Virus record (IMG/VR): IMGVR_UViG_3300017710_000048
Location: 1-25,076 of that record
Length of the DNA: 25,076 bases
From: a virus
Reading direction: 5' to 3' (one strand)
A model generated the notes under the pieces. That model was not told the origin of the DNA, searched no databases, and worked only from the letters and a program-made list of their open reading frames with translations. The stretch's first letter is position 1. The number at the start of each line of letters is the position of its first letter. Made by a program: the position numbers and the translations under genes. Below are positions 17,570 through 23,571 of the stretch, piece after piece.

Positions 17570-17831
17570 AGTACTTCCTCCGATATATATGTTTATCTTC
17601 TTGCATTGCTCTTGGATCGTCTTCAAAAACCCCTTCGTCTTGAACGGGTCTTTTCTTAGCTTCTTTTTGTAGTTCTTTAAATATTTGTCTCAAGTCTTGA
17701 TTCTGTGATTGATACTCCCCCCGACAATCCCAACACATTTTTCTGTGTGTCCGTCTTTCTTTTGTCGGTGGTAATTCTATTCCACATACCTTGCAGTGAT
17801 TTAAACTAACTCTTTTACCATTATCGCCCAT
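17562..17831 (-). CDS. Small zinc-ribbon protein
   Basis: The 89-residue product has two CxxC knuckles (CKVC at 13-16 and CWDC at 33-36) separated by 16 residues, a four-cysteine zinc ribbon. A charged helical tail follows (QIFKELQKEAKKR) and a C-terminus rich in Arg, Lys and Tyr. No HNH catalytic histidine pattern is seen, so a structural or DNA-binding role is more likely than a nuclease. It begins seven bases after the SNF2-type helicase stop, with AAAGGTG upstream, and overlaps the nuclease gene. It may act with those two proteins. Confidence 0.6.
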   Translation of the reverse strand: MGDNGKRVSLNHCKVCGIELPPTKERRTHRKMCWDCRGEYQSQNQDLRQIFKELQKEAKKRPVQDEGVFEDDPRAMQEDKHIYRRKYYE

Positions 17832-17837
17832 TGTTTA

Positions 17838-19307
17838 TTACACCTTTAGCCATTCCAAAACCCTTTCTCCTAATGTTATGTTTGCTAATTTATTTTTATT
17901 AACTAAAGTTTTAACTATATGCACATCAACTGTATTGGGACAAACTAAATCTACATATAATACGGGATTATGTTGTCCAACTCTGTGTGCCCTATCCTCT
18001 GATTGAACACGGGACTCCAAATTAAAATCGTTGGAATAGTAGATTACATTTGTCGCGGCATGAAGTGTTATTCCCATACCACCCGTTTGTGCATTACTGA
18101 CAAAGAACCTCGTGGGATCTTCCTGGTTCTGAAACCTCGCAATCGCCTCGTCCCTTTGTGCCATAGTCGTATCGCCAAAGTAAGATACTGTCGAATCTTG
18201 TCCATACACACCTTTTAAACTACTGCAAATTTTCATGATGTCATGGCGAAACCTAGACCATATAATAACTTTACCTTCCATCTCTTCTATTACTTCAAGT
18301 AATGTCGATAACCTATTGTTTGGTATATGTTTTACTTCGCCTTCGTCAGTAACAAGATAACCACAAAGCAACTGCTGCAATCGCAGAAGCCGTGTCATAA
18401 CTTCGGGTGCAGTAACCATATCTCCACCTTCAAGTAATGCTACTGATGTTTTTTTGATACTTTGATAATGTCGCTCTTGCTCCATTGTCATGTCAACTTG
18501 TCTTGTAACATATGTTTTGGGTGGTAGATCAAGTGCTTCTTCTTTCGTAACTCTATAAGAATAAGGATCAATCTTTTTCTTTAATTCCTCCAAATTTTTA
18601 TAGCCTACAATTTGATTGAATTGATGTGTCCCCATCTTGACGTTTTTAATCACGGCATATCGTGCTTGAAAAGACCAAAAGGAACAGAAGTTCAATAGCT
18701 TTGGACTCATAAATAAAAACTGCGAGTATAAATCTAATGGAGACTTTGTTATAGGAGCACCCGTAAGTATTCTTTTATACTTGGCTCTCTCTGCAAATTT
18801 TATCAAAGCCTTGGTTCTCTTGGCTTTGATATTTTTAATTGTTGTTGATTCATCAACGGCTATTAGATAATTACTTCTATGGGTAAACGTATCAAGAAAC
18901 TTGAATATCTTTTTAGTCGCAAAAGCCTCTACATTGATTAGTAGTATTCGTAAGTTTCTTCTTGCTTCCCCACCCACGGAGCTTTTTAACTCCGTGGTTT
19001 CTCGTTTCGTGAGATTCGCCTTCCATATATATACCTTTGATGATATATCGTCAGATAAATGTATCGGTAGTTCATTGTTCTTCCAATTCGTATACACACC
19101 TTTCGGTGCTACAATAATAGCCGTATCTATCTTCGTATGCCAATAAAGCCAAGCCATATTATCAATCAAAACTTTTGACTTGCCACACCCCATCTCCATG
19201 AAGTATGCAAAGTTTTCTTTGTCATAACTTCTAAAGAGTGCGTCTCTTTGATGATCGTAAGGCTTGGTCTTTAATGGAAACTGAACACTATTTAAGAGTT
19301 CAATCAT
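17838..19307 (-). CDS. SNF2-type (SF2) helicase/ATPase
   Basis: The 489-residue protein has SF2 motifs in order. These are a Q-motif-like PYDHQRDAL (about 16-24), Walker A MGCGKSK (39-45), DEST as the DEAH-box equivalent (152-155), LTGAP (181-185, motif III), VIIWSRFR (347-354, motif IV), NAQTGGMGITLHAA (405-418, motif V) and QSEDRAHRVGQ (435-445, motif VI). The last motif and the LTGAPITKSPLDLYSQ block are typical of the SNF2 branch, whose members translocate on duplex DNA. Phage examples are compact and lack accessory domains, as here. It may remodel forks or remove bound proteins, or supply a motor to the adjacent nuclease. It overlaps the start of the preceding gene's stop by eight bases. 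Confidence 0.92.
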   Translation of the reverse strand: MIELLNSVQFPLKTKPYDHQRDALFRSYDKENFAYFMEMGCGKSKVLIDNMAWLYWHTKIDTAIIVAPKGVYTNWKNNELPIHLSDDISSKVYIWKANLTKRETTELKSSVGGEARRNLRILLINVEAFATKKIFKFLDTFTHRSNYLIAVDESTTIKNIKAKRTKALIKFAERAKYKRILTGAPITKSPLDLYSQFLFMSPKLLNFCSFWSFQARYAVIKNVKMGTHQFNQIVGYKNLEELKKKIDPYSYRVTKEEALDLPPKTYVTRQVDMTMEQERHYQSIKKTSVALLEGGDMVTAPEVMTRLLRLQQLLCGYLVTDEGEVKHIPNNRLSTLLEVIEEMEGKVIIWSRFRHDIMKICSSLKGVYGQDSTVSYFGDTTMAQRDEAIARFQNQEDPTRFFVSNAQTGGMGITLHAATNVIYYSNDFNLESRVQSEDRAHRVGQHNPVLYVDLVCPNTVDVHIVKTLVNKNKLANITLGERVLEWLKV

Positions 19308-19437
19308 TATCGTCTTCCGTTTCCTCTATTAATTTTTCTTTTAGCTTCTCTTTAAAATTTTCTGCTACTTTTTTATTTTTTTCGCTATCGCCAAAATCAA
19401 TAATAACATGGTCATCAAACCAACTTTTATTTTTCAC
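19300..19437 (-). CDS. Small acidic protein (45 residues)
   Basis: A short frame lies between the ParB-fold gene and the SNF2-type helicase. GTG 19437 is preferred since GGGAG lies eight bases upstream. An in-frame ATG at 19464 would give 54 residues but has no such site and overlaps the previous gene. The product starts MKNKSWFDDHVIIDFGDSEK and has a helical, lysine/glutamate-rich middle and an acidic EETEDDND end. It overlaps the helicase start by eight bases. No family is recognised. The overlap and ribosome site argue it is translated. Confidence 0.45.
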   Translation of the reverse strand: MKNKSWFDDHVIIDFGDSEKNKKVAENFKEKLKEKLIEETEDDND

Positions 19438-19450
19438 TTCTTTTTCTCCC

Positions 19451-20191
19451 TTATCTAGTTCCATATACTTGCAATCTTATCTTTTTACTTGCAGACGTAT
19501 TATGATTATATAGTCGCTCAATATTCAAGATGAAATCATTACGGCTACCTTGATTCTTTAACTTAGAAGAATGATTCTTGAGTCTAGTCTCAAAAATTTT
19601 CCAAACGAAAGTAGAATCTTTTAGTGCAGAAATCATAGCACCAACAAAAGTTCTTTTCTTCCAAAATGGAAAATATTCTCCAACTGTCATAATTTTATTA
19701 GCCGTATCTTTTGCCCACTCTAAATCAATAACTTTAAAGTTTCCGTTCTTAAAATCATTTAAGTCAATAGCCGTATGATAACCTTTATTATTTAACATAG
19801 AGATAGAGTCCGAAATACTAAACTCATAGTGCCTATGAAACCATTCAAGAATTTCATAATCCGTATTGCCTAGTTTCACATGGCTCATAAGATATTCTTC
19901 CATAGTCCACTTTCTTGATACAGAATTTAACTTTCTAATATCAAAAATATCCAGGCCTTCCTTTATTATATAAGTAATAGGAATACTCAAAGCCTTATAT
20001 GCTTCAAGTCTATGTTGACCTTCACATACTTCCATCTTCTCATTTACTATTATAGGTATCTGAAAATCTTTTATAGTTATCTGCTCTGATAAACTCTTAA
20101 CATGAGCCTCTACTACGTCTCGATTACCTGCTATATATTTAAACTGATCGTAGTCAGTAGTCGTATGAATTTTCATATTTGCTTTAGACAC
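19451..20191 (-). CDS. ParB-fold DNA-binding/nuclease-like protein
   Basis: GTG 20191 follows GGAGG at a normal distance. The 246-residue product has a ParB/sulfiredoxin-type N-terminal domain. It includes NRDVVEAHVKSLSEQI (23-38), FQIPIIVN (43-50) and EGQHRLEAYKAL (57-68), the last being the conserved box II. The C-terminal half is helical and basic (RLKNHSSKLKNQGSR) and could bind DNA. Phage ParB-fold proteins have varied roles: partition, nuclease, or regulation of methylation and recombination. No ParA ATPase is encoded in the window, so partition in the usual sense is not supported. It is coupled (8-base overlap) to an upstream RHH gene. Confidence 0.75.
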   Translation of the reverse strand: MSKANMKIHTTTDYDQFKYIAGNRDVVEAHVKSLSEQITIKDFQIPIIVNEKMEVCEGQHRLEAYKALSIPITYIIKEGLDIFDIRKLNSVSRKWTMEEYLMSHVKLGNTDYEILEWFHRHYEFSISDSISMLNNKGYHTAIDLNDFKNGNFKVIDLEWAKDTANKIMTVGEYFPFWKKRTFVGAMISALKDSTFVWKIFETRLKNHSSKLKNQGSRNDFILNIERLYNHNTSASKKIRLQVYGTR

Positions 20192-20456
20192 TTTGTTTCC
20201 TCCTATTTTTTAAAGTCTCTTTAACCATCAATGCTACTGTTGCATTAATAGTTCTATTGTCTTTCTTGGCTATCCTTCTAATCTGCTCGTATACCGAAAC
20301 ACGGACATTTAAGGATTTGTAAGATGTATCGGCATCATCAAAATGATACATCTCTTTGGCATCATCACTTAATTTTTCCTTGGGTATGATGCCATCAACA
20401 AAATCATCAACTTCTTTTTCGATTTCGTCTTCCCAAAGTCTTTTAGTTTTTCCCAC
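20184..20456 (-). CDS. Ribbon-helix-helix protein, first gene of the replication operon
   Basis: GTG 20456 has TAGGAG five bases upstream. The 90-residue product has a charged N-terminal half (WEDEIEKEVDDFVDG) and a C-terminal RHH-like module (about 48-86). The latter consists of LNVRVSVYEQIRRIAKKDNR followed by TINATVALMVKETLKN, that is, a strand and two helices. RHH proteins bind operators as dimers, with the strand in the major groove. As first gene of the leftward operon, beside a presumed promoter, it may repress its own operon. A partition-type partner for the ParB-fold protein is an alternative. Both are inferred. Confidence 0.6.
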   Translation of the reverse strand: MGKTKRLWEDEIEKEVDDFVDGIIPKEKLSDDAKEMYHFDDADTSYKSLNVRVSVYEQIRRIAKKDNRTINATVALMVKETLKNRRKQSV

Positions 20457-20479
20457 AATATCTCCTAATGTAGTTATTA

Positions 20480-20520
20480 TTATTTATATATAAGTAATGT
20501 ATGGGATACAATAAGTCAAG
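20480..20520 (-). promoter_or_regulatory. Candidate leftward promoter/operator of the replication operon
   Basis: On the minus strand TTGACT (20514-20519) resembles a -35 box, with AT-rich TATATA-type sequence further downstream. The best -10 match is weak or oddly spaced. Between them lies TATCCCATA on the minus strand (plus-strand TATGGGATA at 20500-20508). The same nine bases, inverted, occur in the other leftward promoter region near 24.9 kb. It lies just upstream of the first gene of the operon. Confidence 0.4.
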
Positions 20521-20591
20521 TGGTATATAAAAGTTTTTTTACATAGAGTTTCTGTCATATTTTTTTGTTTAATAAAATTTTTTAAAAATAG
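20521..20591. other. AT-rich segment beside the repeat cluster
   Basis: This stretch is made almost entirely of A and T, with runs such as TTTTTTTG and AATTTTTTAAAAATA and few G or C. It contains no convincing gene. It lies between the leftward promoter and the GTGTAGAAA repeats, where an origin would place its easily melted DNA. The origin link is an inference. Confidence 0.4.
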
Positions 20592-20679
20592 GTGTAGAAA
20601 GTGTAGAAACGTAGAAAACACTCTGTAACCCTTGGTAGTACTAGAGGTTCTTTCTACACTTTGGTTACACTTTCTACAC
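20592..20679. repeat. Iteron-like cluster of GTGTAGAAA direct and inverted repeats
   Basis: GTGTAGAAA occurs at 20592-20600 and 20601-20609, followed by a variant CGTAGAAAA at 20610-20618. Its reverse complement TTTCTACAC occurs at 20651-20659 and 20671-20679. Between the inverted copies GGTTACA (20663-20669) mirrors TGTAACC (20624-20630). The whole forms a nested inverted array centred on AGTACT. It lies between the divergent replication operon and terS. Confidence 0.8.
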
Positions 20680-20751
20680 TTCAAAGCCGACCGCGTCATT
20701 TTTTTTCCTTTTTTTATTGATAAAATATGGGAGAAACTCTACTATAGGGTT

Positions 20752-21246
20752 ATGCCATTGACTAATAGACAAAAAACTTTTGCTAAACTTATTGTAGAAG
20801 GTACGAATTCTAATTCGGAATGTGCTAGACAAGCAGGATATTCTGAAGGACAAGCTCGTAAGACTGCAAGTCTGCTTCTTAATGGTAGAGATTTCCCTCT
20901 CGTAAACGAACATATCAAAGACCTCCGAGAAAATCGTGAGAGACGATATGGAGTAACTTTGATTGGTCAAATGAAAAGGTTTGCAGACCTTTCCAAAGGT
21001 GCTGAGGACTCTGGTCAGTTCTCTGCAGCCGTCAACGCAGAGAAGATAAGGTCTGCACTTGGTGGTCTTGCGATTGATCGTAGGGAAACAAATGTAACTC
21101 ATAATTTAGACAAACTCTCTCGTGAAGAGATTGTTGCTAGGCTCTCTGAAATTAGGAAAAATCACCCTTCTGCATTTATTGATGGTGATTATAAGGTTGT
21201 CGGAGAGAGTGGGGGGAAGAAAACTCTCTCCAACCTGGGCAAATAG
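20752..21246 (+). CDS. terS: Terminase small subunit
   Basis: The 164-residue product starts at ATG 20752. Its N-terminus (MPLTNRQKTFAKLIVEGTNS, then SECARQAGYS) is the helix-turn-helix found in small terminases that recognise packaging DNA. A second helical block holds ARKTASLLLNG, then FPLVNEHIKDLRENRERRYG, consistent with the oligomerisation region. A charged C-terminal tail follows, probably for large-subunit or motor contact. It is alone on the plus strand, flanked by leftward operons, with no large subunit beside it. The ribosome site is poor: AGGG lies only two bases before the ATG. The repeat cluster upstream could be its DNA target, promoter region or both. Confidence 0.75.
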   Translation: MPLTNRQKTFAKLIVEGTNSNSECARQAGYSEGQARKTASLLLNGRDFPLVNEHIKDLRENRERRYGVTLIGQMKRFADLSKGAEDSGQFSAAVNAEKIRSALGGLAIDRRETNVTHNLDKLSREEIVARLSEIRKNHPSAFIDGDYKVVGESGGKKTLSNLGK

Positions 21247-21263
21247 CAATTCCCGATATTGCT
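21245..21263. terminator. Weak hairpin at the convergent terS/118-residue gene junction
   Basis: AGCAAT (21245-21250) pairs with ATTGCT (21258-21263) over a 7-base loop. It lies between the terS stop and the stop of the convergent gene. The stem is short and AT-rich and no long T-run follows in either direction, so termination is only possible. Confidence 0.25.
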
Positions 21264-21301
21264 TCGTGCATTTCAAACATAGATTAAATATCATTAAGAA
21301 G

Positions 21302-21658
21302 TCAACTGTCTTTCGAGTTTAGTAAAATCTTTTCAGTTCCATCTTTCTGTATCTCTGTAAGAACAACATCATCATGATCTTTAGCTACCCAATTATAGTA
21401 GTCCATTTGTGCTTTACTAAAGTTCTTGTAATAGTCATCAACACCACCAACCCAAACAATAAATCGCCAACCATTTTTATATTCGGTCAACGGATTTTTA
21501 GGAGTTGGAGTTGCTTTCTCAAGTTCTATCTTAACTGTTCTTAATGCTTCTGCTACATCAACAATAGTTTCTTCGCTATAGTCATCTTTGTCATTAAAAA
21601 CAATGTCGGCATAGTCATCTAAAACTTTATGAATTAATTGTAGTTGTTTAAGTTCCAC
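21302..21658 (-). CDS. Phage hypothetical protein at the end of the accessory operon
   Basis: GTG 21658 is chosen because AAGGAG lies seven bases upstream. A TTG two codons earlier sits too close to that site. The 118-residue product has a helical N-terminal half (LIHKVLDDYADIVFNDKDD) and a C-terminal block (NGWRFIVWVGGVDDYYKNF, then AQMDYYNWVAKDHDDVVLTE) that I recognise from small phage hypotheticals. No active-site motif is apparent. It overlaps the methyltransferase end by 11 bases, so it is co-translated with it. Function unknown. Confidence 0.55.
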   Translation of the reverse strand: MELKQLQLIHKVLDDYADIVFNDKDDYSEETIVDVAEALRTVKIELEKATPTPKNPLTEYKNGWRFIVWVGGVDDYYKNFSKAQMDYYNWVAKDHDDVVLTEIQKDGTEKILLNSKDS

Positions 21659-22751
21659 TTTCAATCTCCTTCTTGATTGCTAATCCAATTAATTTTGCAT
21701 TAAAAGGAACGATTGCATTTCCTAAAGCCTTCAGTCTGTTGGCTCTGTCTTGTTGGTCGATTGTGATTCTTGGGACTTCTCTAGGTTCGTCCAACCAATA
21801 GGATACCCCATCAACCATTCCACCCAATCGCAATTTAGTCTTGCATCTCCCTCTATCTGATAAATCTTGTGTGTCAGATCGATTTGTCTGCCGTCCTTCA
21901 ATCTTTTCTCGTAGTATTGATTGTTGCCGTTGTAACTGTGTTTCTTCAGTCCCGAGTTCGGTGTTGGAAACTTCCACTCTTCCATTCTCGGTGGTCTTAA
22001 AGTTACTCCGTTCATCATGGCTTGAGCTTCTGCTTCCGTCAGTTCGCCCTTCTCCACTTTCCTTCTGAACATCATGGTTTGTCCCTCTGAAGCGTGTCCG
22101 TATCCCTTCGTTGTTGGAGTTGGATACATTTCCATTGTCTTCGGGTCTACTTGCTCCCTCAAATTGCTCGGTCTTTTGCGACCTTTTCTGTGTGTCTGTT
22201 GCAATTTCTTGGTTGCTTCTGCACTTCTTGGTGGAAGGGAATCCATAGTTGTCGGGGTCGCCCAAGTTTCTACAGACGATCCAAAGTCTGTCCCTTTTGT
22301 GTCTTGCTCCGATTGCACTAGACGGAAATACAAATGTCCTCGTATGGTAGTTGATGCTTTCCATTTGAAACAAAACCTCGTCAAGTCCCAATGAGATGTG
22401 TCCATACACATTTTCGAAAACACAATAAGAGGGTCTTGTTTGTTCAACAATGCTATGCAAGAACGGAAAGATTCTTCGAGGGTCATTCGGATCTCTTTTG
22501 CCACTTGTGGAAAATGGTTGGCACGGGTAACCCCCCGTGATAATATCGGGTCTTTCGGAAATAAATCTTCTTGGGTCATCTGCGATCTCCTTCACATCAT
22601 TAAAAATTGGAATTCCTGGGAAATTTTTATTAAGCACTTTATGACAGAATTTGTCCGTATCACAAAATGCCATTGGCTCGGATAGATTTGCTTGTTGGAA
22701 ACCAAAAGCAAACCCACCGATACCACTACATAAGTCTAAATGTTTAAGCAT
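21648..22751 (-). CDS. C5-cytosine DNA methyltransferase
   Basis: The 367-residue product has m5C methyltransferase motifs. Motif I is LDLCSGIGGFAFGF (5-18, S-adenosylmethionine binding). Motif IV is GGYPCQPFS (73-81; catalytic Cys77), motif VI is FENV (112-115), motif VIII is IGARHKRDRLWIV (147-159) and motif X is RLKALGNAIVPFNAKLIG (339-356). Between VIII and X, where a target-recognition domain should lie, it is almost only polar and charged residues (about 165-305; Asn, Ser, Thr, Arg, Glu). That is atypical of a folded domain. The enzyme would methylate cytosine and may protect phage DNA from restriction. The middle part coincides with a second open frame that looks more protein-like. The start overlaps the preceding gene by eight bases. 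Confidence 0.85.
   Translation of the reverse strand: MLKHLDLCSGIGGFAFGFQQANLSEPMAFCDTDKFCHKVLNKNFPGIPIFNDVKEIADDPRRFISERPDIITGGYPCQPFSTSGKRDPNDPRRIFPFLHSIVEQTRPSYCVFENVYGHISLGLDEVLFQMESINYHTRTFVFPSSAIGARHKRDRLWIVCRNLGDPDNYGFPSTKKCRSNQEIATDTQKRSQKTEQFEGASRPEDNGNVSNSNNEGIRTRFRGTNHDVQKESGEGRTDGSRSSSHDERSNFKTTENGRVEVSNTELGTEETQLQRQQSILREKIEGRQTNRSDTQDLSDRGRCKTKLRLGGMVDGVSYWLDEPREVPRITIDQQDRANRLKALGNAIVPFNAKLIGLAIKKEIESGT
21731..22579 (-). CDS. Overlapping second-frame ORF inside the methyltransferase gene
   Basis: A same-strand frame of 282 codons runs inside the methyltransferase gene. ATG 22579 follows AAGGAG by seven bases, an excellent ribosome site. The product has protein-like composition where the main frame is polar. 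Blocks include CFKWKASTTIRGHLYFRLV (70-88), TWATPTTMDSLPPRS (105-119), YPTPTTKGYG (152-161), FRRKVEKGELTEAEAQAMMN (171-190) and LNCDWVEWLMGYPIGWTNLE (248-267). From memory, the WPTPT and WVEWLMGxPxGWT-type blocks recur in phage proteins annotated as methyltransferase pieces. It could be a separate protein, a target-recognition part made in trans, or a frameshift-expressed segment. If only the outer frame is real, this is coincidence, but the combination makes that unlikely. Confidence 0.6.
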   Translation of the reverse strand: MTQEDLFPKDPILSRGVTRANHFPQVAKEIRMTLEESFRSCIALLNKQDPLIVFSKMCMDTSHWDLTRFCFKWKASTTIRGHLYFRLVQSEQDTKGTDFGSSVETWATPTTMDSLPPRSAEATKKLQQTHRKGRKRPSNLREQVDPKTMEMYPTPTTKGYGHASEGQTMMFRRKVEKGELTEAEAQAMMNGVTLRPPRMEEWKFPTPNSGLKKHSYNGNNQYYEKRLKDGRQIDLTHKIYQIEGDARLNCDWVEWLMGYPIGWTNLEKSQESQSTNKTEPTD

Positions 22752-22908
22752 CTCTTACCTCTTCGCAAACACTATCGAATTGATCTATGTCATCTTGATA
22801 ATCTGCACTACCTTCTGCCCATAGTTCTTCTGCTTCTTTTTTAGATTTTGCTTCTACAATATGTCTTTCTAATATTGTAGATTTGACTATAACTTCATAT
22901 GTTTTCAT
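22744..22908 (-). CDS. DpnD/PcfM-like small protein (54 residues)
   Basis: A short frame begins at ATG 22908, overlapping the preceding stop by four bases (ATGA), and ends at TAA 22744, overlapping the methyltransferase start by eight. The product MKTYEVIVKSTILERHIVEA is followed by KSKKEAEELWAEG, then an acidic tail with DYQDDIDQFDS. A beta-strand with Y-V-V, an ER-x-x-VEA turn and an EEA-type helix is the outline of DpnD/PcfM-like proteins, which are common phage and plasmid small genes of unknown role. The family call is tentative, but tight coupling on both sides supports a genuine gene. Confidence 0.55.
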   Translation of the reverse strand: MKTYEVIVKSTILERHIVEAKSKKEAEELWAEGSADYQDDIDQFDSVCEEVRDA

Positions 22909-23297
22909 AGCTCTGCCTCAAAACTACATTCGCCTTGTTTAAGTATACAATCATAAATCTTTTTCCCAAGATTCAATCTTGCATACCATTCTAAGTAATA
23001 ACGAATACCTTCTTCAGTATGTTTTTTAGGACTAAGTTTTTCATCTAAAAACTCGAGTAACATTTTATCATTATAGCTATCACGATTATTAAAAAACTCA
23101 TCTATAAGTTCTCGATACTTACCTAAAGTTCTATCACACTCGAGCATACCTCTATGAACATTTTTCTTATCATCTTCACTAAAATAATAATGATAAAATC
23201 TAGGTTCTCCTTGCACACCAAAGTAATCGGCATCTGTGCTATCTTGCACACCAAACCAAAACTTTCCTTCAATATCGCCAGTGAAATATCTACCCAT
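22905..23297 (-). CDS. Small phage protein of the MGRYFTGDIEGKFWFGVQ type
   Basis: ATG 23297 is used because GGGGAG lies just upstream and it overlaps the previous stop by eight bases. The 130-residue product begins MGRYFTGDIEGKFWFGVQDS, a block I recall from hypothetical proteins of marine phages. The rest is charged and helical (KYRELIDEFFNNRDSYNDKM), then YYLEWYARLNLGKKIYDC. No catalytic motif is apparent. It belongs to the leftward early operon and is coupled to the following small gene by a four-base overlap. Function unknown. Confidence 0.55.
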   Translation of the reverse strand: MGRYFTGDIEGKFWFGVQDSTDADYFGVQGEPRFYHYYFSEDDKKNVHRGMLECDRTLGKYRELIDEFFNNRDSYNDKMLLEFLDEKLSPKKHTEEGIRYYLEWYARLNLGKKIYDCILKQGECSFEAEL

Positions 23298-23571
23298 TTT
23301 TTCTCCCCTTATGGTTATCAAGATTTTCTTTTAACTCTTCTAAAAACTCTACTGCATCTGTGTGGTCAGAGTTTACTATTTCTTCAAGCCTCTGAACCAC
23401 ATAGTTAACATCTACTCTTAGAGGAGTTTCTTTTTCTCCGATTGCTATTGCTACTTTATTATCAAGTTTCTCTGCAAACCAATCACTCTCTGTTATTGCA
23501 TCAATTTCATTATAAATGAAATCTTGGAGTTCTTTTGCTACTGCTCCAAAAGTAGGTCTGATTTCTTCCAT
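23290..23571 (-). CDS. Small acidic hypothetical protein (93 residues)
   Basis: The product is helical and acidic. It contains FGAVAKELQDFIYNEIDAI near the N-terminus and a C-terminal AVEFLEELKENLDNHKGRK. No family or motif is recognised. ATG 23571 shares one base with the previous stop (TAATG), and its own stop overlaps the next start by eight bases. It is clearly part of the early operon. Its length and charge resemble the small early proteins phages use against host functions, but nothing in the sequence shows a target. Confidence 0.5.
   Translation of the reverse strand: MEEIRPTFGAVAKELQDFIYNEIDAITESDWFAEKLDNKVAIAIGEKETPLRVDVNYVVQRLEEIVNSDHTDAVEFLEELKENLDNHKGRKNG

Noticed and set aside
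20484-20699. A 71-residue leftward frame with LHFLHLF-type repeats
   Set aside because: It is a translation of the repeat cluster and AT-rich DNA, with no ribosome site and no plausible fold. The repeat array explains the pattern.
20732-20751. T7-type class promoter before terS
   Set aside because: Only the ACTATAGGG end matches. The upstream half of the T7 consensus does not, and no RNA polymerase gene is in the window. It is kept only as a low-interest motif.
21202-21231. GGAGAGAGT/ACTCTCTCC stem at the end of terS as a terminator
   Set aside because: It lies inside the coding region before the stop codon and no T-run follows. It may be chance in a purine-rich segment.
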